A DNA stretch of 64,000 nucleotides, taken from the NCBI GenBank assembly GCA_028671895.1, contig JAPMAC010000197.1, forward strand, positions 6,799,501-6,863,500, read 5' to 3'. The position numbers were made by a program, and so were the translations under genes. Under the pieces are notes generated by a model. That model saw only the letters and a list, made by a program, of their open reading frames with translations. It had not been told where the DNA came from and searched no databases. Source of the stretch: Oenanthe sinensis (Eukaryota; Streptophyta; Magnoliopsida; Apiales; Apiaceae). Below, one piece after another: positions 45,116-56,153 of this stretch (position 1 is its first letter; every line of letters starts with the position of its first letter).

Positions 45116-46246
45116 AAAAGATTAATGGTCCATTACTTATTAAGTTACACATATGAAGTTCTCACCTAACAGCTTACAGTAATCATAATGTTAGCCTGAA
45201 TATTGGAGGTTCCTTAATATCCATCAGTAGCTATGGTTGAAGTTGACAAGTTCACTGGTATTCACCTGAGGAATTACAATGGCTTGGGGGGTAGCCCAGC
45301 TCACATATATCTTGTCATAAAGAAGCTTACACAATGGAGAAGAGGTTCCCATCATAAATTTTGAGCATAAAGGAGCTCTCATCTAATTGATTCAGTTACG
45401 AAACTTGAATCTAAATTGAAGATAATTTCTGCTTTCATTCCTTTATATATAAGTTATCATATATGTTTTCAGCAAACCTAAAGAAAATGCCATCTTTCTT
45501 CTAAAAACTCCAACGAGATACTTTTTATTTCCAAGAAATCATATTTACAAGAGCCTGTGTTTAAGAGGTCTTCATGCCATAGAATTTTACTACATGCATT
45601 TATTTCAAAAACACTTTCAAATGGTTGGCTGAAACTATCAAGTAGGTTCGATTCCTCATAATGATATCACTCAGAGATATATAAATTCAACTGATGAGGT
45701 CTACAGAATTTTAAATTGGTAACTCTTGAAGTTCATGTATAAAAGCACTCGTACATGGAATAAAATTTTAACAAGACAATCAGGGACAAGCCCCATGCAC
45801 TCAATATATTCATTTATTGTTTTGGTTAGAAAATTCAAATTCCAGGGGTTGCATTCTTGAACCTTCCATCTTGTGAGCTTCTGGCCCTTCAATTTGTTTG
45901 TTGGGCCCAATTCTTTTTCGAGTGGGTTTTGACAGGTTGTAGCCGGATGCTTGGGATGGTGACAGGTATGGCAACCGGTTACTCACTCCTGTAAAAGAGT
46001 AAGTGGAGGTCCTCATTTCTCTCCTCTCATTTCAAGCATCCTTAGTCTACAAAAATTTCTCTACTCAATTCTTTCCTCTCAAGCTTCAAAGAGGATTTCC
46101 GGCTATCTTTCTCCACAATTAACCTTTAGGGTTTTGTCACAAGGTGATTTCCGAAGACCGTGATCTTCAAATTTTCTAGGTTTTTAGTTGCATCTTCATC
46201 CCCTTCCCTGCAATTTCTGGGTTAAGCATCCATCTTTTGAATATCA
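45116..46246 (+). other. Spacer before the TAT-1 accessory ORF
   Basis: About 1.1 kb without supported coding. By position it matches the promoter and leader of the TAT-2 accessory ORF (55704-56153): both have a gggc-rich patch and then a CT-rich leader (ctctcctctcatttcaagc here). No clear TATA box remains. Confidence 0.45.
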
Positions 46247-47882
46247 ATGGAGGATTCTTCAAGAAGATTGGAGAAAATGTTCACAGATTCTTCAGCCGAA
46301 CGAGGTAATCCCATTCAAATTCATTCTTATTATCAGTCTATTAAATATTTGTTGAATGAGTGGAGGGATTAATACTGAGCCAGGTGACCGGTCATGTCAT
46401 TGGAAACCCAACTCTTTGTATAAATATAGAGGTATCCTTTTAGCAAGACTTAGGTTTACATTTCATCCATTTGTTTCCCTTCTTTTTGCTGAGGTTCGTA
46501 TTAACTCGTGCCAGTTAGCACCAAATGCTTGGAGGGCCGTTCTTTGCTTCATGGTCCTTGTTTAAAAAGAAAGTTTAACCCATTTGTCCCTCCTTTTAGA
46601 AAAATCTTTCAATTTAAAAATAGCATAACCCAAAATCAAGGTTGGGTTTACGTTAGCCAACGGTCCACCATCCCTCTTATTTTAAATGGCAAATCAATTC
46701 CAGAAAATAATCAGACGTGGAAATCTAATTTTATGTACTTAAAGTAGGAGGGGGTCCTTTGGGAGAGTAATGGATCTGAATTCGGGAGACATTCCTTTGT
46801 CTGATGAGGATAAGACCATTTTTTAGGAGCTTATCAAGGCCAATGGCCAAACCCACTATAGGACCTTGTTGGACAAGCTGGTCCTTAAAGATGTAGGCAT
46901 GTCTCATGTTTTGAATAAGGGTATATTTCTTTCTTCTTTTATTGTTTTTCTTTTTGTTATTTTGGACATTGTACTGATATTTTTTTTAGATTTTTGTTTC
47001 AGTTGCTATTGCCATTAATGAGGCCCAATGCTCGATGGATGAGACCTACAAAATAGAGGGGGCCCGTTTGTTTATCGATAGTAGAGCTGAGTCCAAGATA
47101 CCAGCATTTTTGTAGCCTTGTGGAGGCGAAGCTGGTGAAGCTTAGACCCAAGGGATGCAGGCCCCAAATACTGCTGTGTGGAAGCCCTCTTGGAGTTTGA
47201 TAAAGCAGGACATCTTAGTGGGCTCTTCTGACCATGCCAAGGATTGGTCCTTTCCAAACATCCATCAGTGTAATTGCAAGGATATTATTATTGGGAGTAA
47301 GGTGGAGACCTCTAAGCTCCTAGGGCCCAAGCCCTAGCTATTGTGGATGTTTTCTCCTATTTATTTTAAGTCCACATCTCTCATTTTTTCCCTTTTTATT
47401 TACATATGTAATTCTTACTTTTATTTTGTGTTTTTATTTTAGGTTAACGTTCATTTTCTATCATTGGTACATCAGTCCAAGGCTTGGAAGACTACAGTTG
47501 GGAATCATATGAAGGAGTTGTAGAAGGCTGATGGAAAGATTAAGGAGCTGAAGGGCTATCTAGGGGCTAAGGAGAAGGAGATGGTCGATGTTCATGCCCA
47601 GATTATGGAGTTGAAGAAGGACAAAGAAGATATCATTGACGAGTACATGGAAGATGCTGAGTTTCAGGATGCATCGTCAAGCATGATGATCATATTGATC
47701 CTATTCAATTCTGTGAATGCTCTAAGCAAGGGTATTTTGAGTTATGGACTTTCCTTGCCGTTATGTAGTGGCTACTCTTCGGGGATCCATCGAGCCTCTC
47801 AGCGAGGGTGATAGAGGGTGATGAAGAGGATGTTGAGGATCATATCTTTGATCCTGAGACCACCCACTTTGTGTTAGTAAGG
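46247..47882 (+). pseudogene. TAT-1 accessory ORF with introns, interrupted by TAT-2
   Basis: Homologue of the TAT-2 accessory ORF (56154-58118). ATG at 46247 (MEDSSRRLEKMF); the conserved block EPGDRSCHWKPNSLYKY (about 46378) matches EPGDKTCHWNPSELFMY. Two introns are inferred by comparison: 46921-47002 (gtatat...tttcag) and one ending at 47442 (ttattttag). The last exon is a coiled-coil-like Lys/Glu run (IKELKGYLGAKEKEM). Several stops and frameshifts. The C-terminal Ser-rich end continues after TAT-2 at 60655. It resembles the 'putative gypsy-type transposon' proteins of plant Tat elements; function unknown. Confidence 0.7.
46921..47002 (+). other. Inferred intron of TAT-1 accessory ORF
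   Basis: Donor gtatat and acceptor tttgtttcag, with a very T-rich 82-base body; it interrupts the ORF at the same place as the intron at 56980 in TAT-2. Confidence 0.6.
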
Positions 47883-47887
47883 AGGGT
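47883..47887. repeat. Target site duplication agggt, left copy (TAT-2)
   Basis: Matches 60650-60654 exactly once the LTR is taken to start tgatgtg. Confidence 0.9.
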
Positions 47888-48453
47888 TGATGTGGGTAAA
47901 AATAGCCCTAGGGAAATAATAAATATACCATTTATTATTAGACCTGGTATGGTCCAAAGGCTTGGGCCCTTGAAATAAACTAGGAAAATAAATCTTAGGA
48001 TCAACTGGATTTGTAAGACCAGCCGACAAGCTTTGTTGAAGCCATAAGCCTCTATTATTAATTAATTTCGTAATTAATTAATAAAGGCTCATTAAAGGCC
48101 CGAGAAGCCTGTTGAAGGCCCTAATCCTAGAAGGATCTAGAAACCCAAACGTGGGAAGAGTCCAACGAGGACCCTCATTCCTAATATAGACAACCTTGAC
48201 AATAGGAGACTTGGCCACCAAGTCTCCGAATTCTAATATAATTACAAGGCCCTCATGCGCCTATTTAAAGGGCCTAATCCCTCAACATTAGAACTACATT
48301 TTTGGCTTAATTCTCACATCCATTGAGATACGTAGGCAGTTAACGAGGACCTGAGTAAGTCACGAAACGTTAGTGCAGCCATAGAAGCTCGAAGCTCTCT
48401 CATACCCTAGCATTAAATGCGTATTAAATACATCTCGTTTTTAATCTGTAACA
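47888..48453 (+). repeat. 5' LTR of TAT-2 (566 bp)
   Basis: Starts tgatgtgggtaaaaatag and ends taatctgtaaca. The TATA region reads tatttaaa, where the 3' LTR has tatataaa. It lacks a 10-base segment present in the 3' LTR near the word 'gccata'. Confidence 0.93.
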
Positions 48454-48455
48454 TT

Positions 48456-48472
48456 TGGCACCGTCTATGGGA
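48456..48472 (+). other. Primer binding site of TAT-2
   Basis: TGGCACCGTCTATGGGA, starting three bases after the LTR. It has the TGG start of a tRNA-primed site but is not the initiator-Met form; I do not assign the tRNA. Confidence 0.7.
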
Positions 48473-48487
48473 AAGCGAATAACAACC

Positions 48488-49609
48488 ATGGCAAGAACAC
48501 GAAGAACTGCGAGCACCCTCGAAGGAGAAAACCCTATCACCACTTTTGATGTCAACGATCCCCCGGTTGTGACGCATGAACAAGGAACTATTGTTCCTAC
48601 CTCCTCCGTTGAGGACCCTGAAGAAAGTAATCGGCGTGCCGGACCCCTAAGTGTCGTTGTTCATCCTTCCAACCCTGACGTGTCCATCCGTGCTTCGGTT
48701 CCTCCACTCCAGGTAATTCCTCCTCTACGTACAGCTTTTATTGCTCCTCATATTTTGCATATCTCGTCCGCCATAACACCCACCCTCATTATGGGCTCCC
48801 AAGAAACTATGAGCCTCCATATGAGCAAGGGCTATTGCCCCACTATACCTCACAACAAAGAAGTCGTGACTTCTTTGGACCTTACTCTACTGACGATGAG
48901 GAGTCATCTGACGAGGATATAAACCCATGAAGGAGGTGACCCAGTAAGGAGCCCCTTAGAGGGAGGAGTACCCAGCCCCGAGGGCCTCAAGTTAATGACT
49001 CCCTAAGCCTTCAAGACAGAATACGCGCTCATGAAGCCGAAGCATAGCGACTGAGGAAGGACCTGGAGAGGGCGTTAGCAAGGCGACAGCGCCCCAAAAT
49101 TGAATGTGCTGGGGATCGATAAGGAACGCACCTGTGATAGATATGGATGATCCCCCAACTAGGAGGCAGGCAAGGACGAGTCATGTTAGGGCAGACCCCC
49201 AAGACTTATTACCACTTGCAGATTCTGATGATCCTTCTCCCCCTTTTACTGAGAATATCATAAATGAGAAGATATCAAGGAAGTTTAAGATGCCTACAAT
49301 TAGGGCCTATGATGGAATGGGAGATCCCTCAAATCATGCTCTCACGTTCTGTAATGTACTATTGCTGCAACCCGTAAACGACGCCGTCAAGTGTAGGGCA
49401 TTCCCCCAAACCCTGAGTGGTATGGCTCAGCGGTGGTTCAGTCATCTACCACCTAACTCTGTTGGGTCATTCAAGGATCTGAGCAGGGCCTTCATTGGTC
49501 AGTTCATCAGCAGCAAGACTCATGAGAAGAGCTATGCTTCACTAATGAACATGCATCAGGGGAAGAATGAGTCCTTGAGGGATTATATGAACAGATTTAA
49601 AAAGGAAGT
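48488..49609 (+). pseudogene. TAT-2 gag, first part
   Basis: Starts at ATG 48488 (MARTRRTASTLEGEN). The frame is lost around 48780-48920 and regained by 49104, where the gag domain is clear: FKMPTIRAYDGMGDPSNHA, then MAQRWFSHLPPNSVGSFKDL and SLRDYMNRFKKE. It stops at the solo LTR inserted after 49609; the coding resumes at 51195. Confidence 0.82.
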
Positions 49610-51194
49610 TATTAGTATTGGTGTCCTAGAGACAATACTTTTAATATTTTATTAAAAACAATTAAGAATTATGTTGTGTGATTATTTACTTAATATTTAT
49701 TATGTCTTTATTTACTGTATCATAAATTGAAAGAATAATAAATGTCCTTGAAATATAAATACGTAATATATATCTTTAAATATGTGACTTAAAAATGAGA
49801 ATATATGAATAGTATTTTATTCTTAAAATTCCCTATTATTATTTAAGGACAATAATAATGCAATAAGACTAGTATGTTTGTTGAGAGATGACCACATCTC
49901 ATTGGTCATAGGTATGGTGATACTAAACTCAAGAACATAAGTGTATGTATCAATACATGACACTGGAAAGACCCGCCGTGAGATTCTACATGTTAATAAG
50001 TATCATAAGAAATCTCACAGTGATAATGATGTAATGATCCTCTGACTTGAAATCATTATATTTCTATATGAGAATTAATATACTTTGATTACATTCAAAG
50101 TTACCTTTAACCGGGTAATGATAAAGGTGGACATTAGGTATGCTATGAATCGTATGAGGAATATGAATGATAGATATAGGATTTAACCCTCCAATTCTAG
50201 TAGTGATATTATTGGCCTCTTGATTGAGTGAGACTATAAAATGCATGGTCATGCTCAAATGTTGATTTGTTTAAATAGTCTACTCATTGATCAAGGAAAC
50301 CAAGATTAAATGTTGAAGAGAATGACACTATACATGCCTCGAGTTTGATCTATAATATAAGGTTAAATGGATTATATTACATGGAACATTATTCATGAAA
50401 GGTTTAATTGAATCACCAATTATTATTGTTACTTGGGTAACAATGATGTATTACTATATGCCACTCATTGTTTATAATTTTATTATTAGATAATAAAATT
50501 ATTTCCAACGTAATAATAACCTAAAGGGTCACACACAAAGAACGTCAAAACAGAGGTTTATTTAAATTACGAATTTAGATATATTATTGTTTATTCGAAT
50601 TTAATTATTGAATTAATTAAGTGGGACTTGATTAATTATATTAGAATTCGGATTTAATAAGTATTATTATTTATTCGAGTTTAATTATTGAATTAATTAA
50701 GTGGGACTTGATTAATTATATTAGAATTCAGATTTAATAATAATAATAACCCAAAATCAGAATGGGTTTTGGAAACCATATGGATTAGGGTTAGACCCAA
50801 AATCTATCTCTACCCTATATATACATAATGATGTATAGTATTAGGGTTAATCATCAGATTTTGTTTTAGAGAAAAAATCCTCGCTACTCAACATCAAGAG
50901 AGGCTAGAGAAAAAGAGAGAGGAAGAAGCAAACAATTCGGCTAGTACCGACTCTTGTGATCATTGGACGATCGGGCATTCGTGTGGACTTCTTTGGAGAG
51001 TAGAACTTTGTAACAAAGAGCTGTTGTGATTCGTTTTTCTGGACCTCCATTAAACATCATACAGAAAGCTTTGTTAAAGTACATACTTCTTCACCATAAT
51101 CATCCAAAGTTATACTTGGATCCTGCGGTAGGGTTACGGTTTTATTATTATTTTTACGTTAATTCCGCTGCATTTTCATGCCCGAAACCCTTCA
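49610..51194 (+). repeat. Solo LTR of the copia-1 family in TAT-2 gag
   Basis: 1585 bp alignable along its whole length with the copia-1 LTR on the other strand (5568-7119): shared 'cctagag.caatac' start, 'ttggcctcttgattgagtg' middle and 'ccgctgc' end. It starts tattag (TG mutated) and ends cttca. Flanks gaagt (49605-49609) and gaagc (51195-51199) fit a 5-bp duplication with one change. An 80-bp tandem duplication (50591-50750) is private to this copy. No internal element is left, so it arose by LTR-LTR recombination. Confidence 0.88.
50591..50750. repeat. 80-bp tandem duplication inside the solo LTR
   Basis: 'ttattcga' starts units at 50591 and 50671; both contain attgaattaattaagtggg and differ at a few bases. 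Confidence 0.85.
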
Positions 51195-51990
51195 GAAGCC
51201 TTAAAGGTCCCTGATTTAGACCAGAAGGTAGCTATGATACCCTTACCGCAAAGGACTTCTGATAAAAATTTCAAGAGATCATTAGCCAAGAGGGCCCCTG
51301 AAAGTATGAATGAGCTCCAGGAGAGAGCTGGAAAGTACATCAAGGCCGAGGAAAGTATGAGGAAAGCCCAAGGGTTTCAAGCCTCGAATATCTACTCTAA
51401 GAAATGACCCAGTGATATTGAGTATATTGTCGATACCAAATATGCAAAGAATGATGATGTTAATGACTCCAAGAAGAAGGGAGGATCCAGGTTCACCGAG
51501 TATGCAAGACTAAATACTGCCCGTAGCCAAATACTAATGGACATTGAAAAGGGTAAAGACCTTCGATGGACGAAGCCACTAAGGACCGATCCTGAAAAGA
51601 GAAATAAGAAAGCGTACTGCCTATTCCATAGGGATGTGGGACACGACACTGATGACTGCCGTTAGTTGAAAGATGAGATAGAGTTTCTGATTAGAATAGG
51701 AAAGTTGGAAAAGTACACCAAGGAGGGTGCTAGACATGACAGAGGTTACAATGACAAACAAAGGGATTCAGACCCCAAGGACAGAAGCAATCAGCCCCGA
51801 GGGCCTATGATCAACGTAATCTCAGGAGGCCCAACCGTAGCAGGCAAGTCCTGAAACTCCAGGAAGGCATATGCCCGAGAGGTAATGAGCATCGTAGGAG
51901 AACCTCTTAAGAGAGCGAGGACTGAGGTCTCTTTTTCATTTGATGATTCTGACTTAGCAGGGGTAAGCTTCCCCCACGATAATCCCTTGG
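51195..51990 (+). pseudogene. TAT-2 gag, second part
   Basis: Continues gag after the solo LTR: KVPDLDQKVAMI, RAPESMNELQERAGKYIKAE, then the nucleocapsid-like site YCLFHRDVGHDTDDC followed by a stop (CAG to TAG before LKDEIE) and RGPMINVISGGPT. Stops also at about 51405 and 51852. Not translatable. Confidence 0.8.
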
Positions 51991-54900
51991 CCCTGTCATA
52001 GGAAACTCTCCGATGAAGAGAGTCTTGGTAGATGGTGGATCGTTAGTAGACATCTTATTTTATGATGCCTTTATGAAGATGGGGTATAACAATTCACAAC
52101 CGACCCCCTCCAACATGCCTATCTATGGTTTCAATGGAGTGGAATCTCAGATAGAAGGAATTATACAACTACCCATGACTATGGGTGAGGAACCTCGATA
52201 GGTTACTCAAATGCTGAATTTCCTCGTTATTAAGGCAAGCACCACTTACAATGCGATCCTTGGCAGGACTGGGCTGCACGCCTTCAAAGCGATAGCCTCT
52301 ATATACCATCTGAAGCTCAAATTCCCGACTAGGATTGGAGTGAGAGAAGAGAAAGGAGATCAAAAAATGGCTAGAAGCTATTATATGGCCGCCTTAAAGC
52401 CTAGTGGCACTGGGGGGCAGGTCCTCCCTATTGAAGACATGGATGTCAGGGATCGAGAAAAAAGAAGGAGTAAGCCTCAAGAAGACTTAGAGCCTGCTCC
52501 TTTGGATCCTCTAAACCCCGAGAAGGTGACATATGTGGGGACTTCACTCCCCAAGGGCCTGAAGGAACGGATGATTCAATTCTTGCAAGATAATAGGGAT
52601 ATTTTCGCTTGGACAACAGTCGACATGCCAGGGATAAACCCCGAGCTTATAACGCAGTAGTCAAGCAGAAGAGAAGGAGCTTTTCCCCTGAAAGACAGGA
52701 GGCCATTAAGTAGGAATTAGAGAAATTGTTAGAAGCTGGAGTTATTGAAGAAATTCAATTTCCTGAATGTCTAGCCAACCCTATGATGGTCAAAAAGAAC
52801 AATGGGAAGTGGAAAATGTGCCTGGACATCACTGATTTGAACGATGCCTATCCTAAAGACTGTTTCCCATTGCCAAGGATAGACACGTTGATAGATGCCA
52901 TAGCCGGGCATGAGATGCTTAGCTTCATGGATGGATTCAGTGGCTACAACTAAATTAAAATGCACCCCGATGACATCCCTAAGGTATCATTCATACTGAC
53001 TTTGGTGTTTTTTGTTATTTGGTTATGGCTTTTGGACTGAAGAATGCAGGAGCCACGTATCAAAGGCTTGTAAATAAAATCTTCAAGCACCACATTGGTA
53101 AGACCATGGAAGTCTATGTTGATGACATGTTAGTCAAAAGCTTAGACAAGGCCGATCATCTTGAGCACCTGAGTGAGGCATTTGAAGTTCTGAGAACCCA
53201 CAAGATGATGTTAAACCCGGCCAAGTGTGCCTTTGGTGTAGGTTCTGGAAAATTTCTAGGCCTAATGGTCTCCAAAAGAGACATTGAGGCCAATCCCGAT
53301 AAGATTCATGCAATTTTGGACATGGAGCCACCCAAGACAGTAAAAGATGTCCAAAAGCTCACGGGAAGGGTAGCAGCCCTAGGGCGCTTTATATCCAAGT
53401 CAGGAGAAAAGTGTCTACCATTCTTCAAGGCCCTTAAGAAGGTTAAAAACTTCGAGTGAAATGAGGAGAGCCAAGCAGCTTTTAAAGAACTGAAGAAATA
53501 TATGGTTGAGCCACCTTTGCTTGCCAAACCGAAACCTGGAGAAGTGTTATACCTGTACCCTGTTGTCTCTGGTTCAGCCTTGAGCGTTGTTCTCGTGAAA
53601 GAAGAAGCAAAGGTTTAGAAACCCATTTACTATGTCAGCAAGATTCTGCATGGACCAGAGCTGAACTACTCAAAGGTTGAGAAGTTTGCCTTAGCACTAA
53701 TAATGGCTTCAAGAAAGTTATGCCCGTACTTCCAGGTGCATGTTATTGAAGTCTTGACAGACCATCCCCTGAAAAACATACTGCACAGCCCCAAGGTCAG
53801 TGAGAGGCTAATCAAATGGGCTATTGAGTTTGCAGAGTTCGAAATCAAGTACAAGCCAATGACGGAGATCAAAGCTCAAGCTCTAGCTGACTTCGTGGTT
53901 GAATATACCATTCCCAACCAAGAAGTCGGGGGGTAGGAAGAGGATAAAGAAACTAGAAAGAATAAGGAAAAAGAGGAGGAACTCAAAGAATACTGGCTAC
54001 TCTTTTTTGACGGAGCTTCAAAAATTAGCACTAGCGGAGCTAGCTTTGTTTTGCAAAGCCCTGATGGGTTTGTTGTCGAGTATGCAATCAAGTTGGATTT
54101 CCCCACTACAAATAATGAAGCAGAATATGAAGCTTTGATAACTGGACTTGGCCTGGCCAGAACCCTGAGGGTGAACAAGTTGAAGGTGTGTGGCAACTCA
54201 ACGCTAGTGATCTCTCAATTGAATAGAGAGTTTGAAGCCCGAGAAAAAACTTTGGCCAAATATTTAAGGATTGTTAAGGCTCAAGCTACGTAATTTGAAA
54301 AATGTCACTTACGTAAGTTTGCATCATCAGAAAATGATAGTTGTTCTAGCAATGTTTATTTCCAAGTCTTGAAGACCCCAAGCATTAACGCTAAATTAGT
54401 TACCCCGATTGGGTTGGGAGCATGTTGGATGGATCCTATCAAGCTCTACTTGGAGACAGGAAAGACATTGACTGACCCCATGGAGGCACACAAGTTATCA
54501 GTAAGGGCCTTGAAATATTCCCTCATAGAGGGAATACTTTATAAGAAGTCACACGTGATGCCCTACTTGAAGTGTCTGAGACCCCATGAGGCTGAAACTA
54601 CCCTAAGAGAAGATCATGAATTTATATGTGGCCAACATCTTGGGAGGAGGGCTCTTGCTCATAAATTCATAAGTCTAGGATTCTATTTGCCTGATATGCC
54701 TAGAGATGATAAAGCTTAGGTTAAGAAGTGTGATCGCTGCCAAAAGTTTGCGCCCATCGTTAGACAACCCCCTGAGATGCAGACATCCGTTAATTCTTCA
54801 TTCCCCTTTGGCATGTGGGGAATGGATATCTTAGACCCATTTTCTATGACCAGTGCACAGAGGAAGTTTCTCATTGTCGCCATCGACTACTTCACTGAGT

Positions 54901-55703
54901 GGATAGAAGCCAAGCCCCTGGCCAAGATTGATACCAAGAATGTGACTCAATTCTTCTGAGAGAATGTTATATGCATGTATGGGTTACCCCGAATCCTGGT
55001 GATGGACAATAGAACTTAATGTAACAACAAGGACTTCATAGAGTACTGTGGGAACTACAACATCAAACTACGCTTCACCTCAGTCGCTAATCCACAGTCA
55101 AATAGACAAGCTGAAGTGGCCAACAGAATCATCCTGGATGGACTTAAGAAGAGGATTGAACGCTCCCAAGGGACTTGGGTTGATGTATTTCTTCCAGTCT
55201 TATGGGAATACAGAATTACTTGTAGATCTTCAATAGGAGCAGCCTACGGGGCTGAGGCAGTGGTGCCCGTTGAAATTACTCAGACATCACCAAGAATGGA
55301 AGAGTTCCAGATTGATGCCAATGAAGAAGGCATGAAATTGGCTTTAGACTTGATAGATGAGCTACACGACAAGGCCAACACCCAAATAGTGGCAAACCAG
55401 AAGAAAGCTTCATTCTATTATAACCTTAGAGTGAAGGAAAGGTTCTTCCGCATAGGAGACTTAGTCCTACGAAAGATCGAGTCATCTAGAGCAGGTCCGA
55501 AGGGCAAGTTAGCTCCAAACTAGGAAGGACCATACCAAGTGAAAGAGGTCACATGGCAGGGCACGTACAGGCTCTAAATCCTTGAAGGAGTTGAAAACCC
55601 AAGAAGCTGGAATGCTTCCAACTTGAGAATTTATTATGTTTATGTTTTCAATTTCAATTTTTATAAACGTTCAAGTATCGATTTATTAGCCTCGAAGGCA
55701 TGA
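51991..55703 (+). pseudogene. TAT-2 pol: protease, RT, two RNases H, integrase
   Basis: Protease site VLVDGGSLVDILFYD (52022); RT from about 52700 (NGKWKMCLDITDLNDAYPKD, frameshift near 53000, FGLKNAGATYQRL, YVDDMLVKS); gypsy RNase H (about 53470-53930, LTDHPLKNIL); second RNase H of the Tat type (53985-54293: LFFDGASKIS, TTNNEAEYEALI, then CGNSTLVIS where the usual Asp is Asn); integrase with H2C2 finger (HLGRRALAHKF, CDRCQKF), MDILDPF, VMDNRT and a degraded DDE core; C-terminal NASNLRIYY. At least ten in-frame stops, many TAG in place of CAG. Dead copy. Confidence 0.88.
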
Positions 55704-56153
55704 CATGTTTTTTAATACTAAGTTACATTTGAGAACTTGGTAATTTTTTAAGAAATATCTTCTGTTTTCTGTTATCCTTATATAACATTCATCATTTTTG
55801 GTTATTGGGCGTTCATGGCTCATTGGTCATGAGCTTCACTGGCCCAACTTCTAGATTCTTCTTCTAGGTTCTACTGAACTCCATTTTTTTGGCTTTGCTA
55901 TATGAGCCCTTTTACCAGCTATATCGGTTGACATGCCCTTCAACGATCACGTGACCTAGAGATGTTGGTAAAAATGGAATTTGAATGGGTAGGTGACTGG
56001 CTTGGGGTTATATATGACTAAAGTGAGGGGTTTCACTTCCCTCACTTCACATTTCTCAATTTTTAAATTTCTCAAACACCATTGAGCTCTCAAGCCTTCA
56101 AGCAACTTCAGTCCTTAGTCCTCTCAAGAATATGCACAAAGTCGAAGCTTCCA
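55704..56153 (+). promoter_or_regulatory. pol-accessory spacer with TATA box (TAT-2)
   Basis: 450 bases between pol and the accessory ORF. A TATA box, tatatat at 56009-56015, lies about 145 bases before the ATG, followed by a CT-rich leader (cttccctcacttcacattt). This looks like an internal promoter for a separate transcript. Confidence 0.5.

Noticed and set aside
44522..45125. Open frames of 98 and 105 codons
   Set aside because: They translate tandem-repeat field 3 and have no domain.
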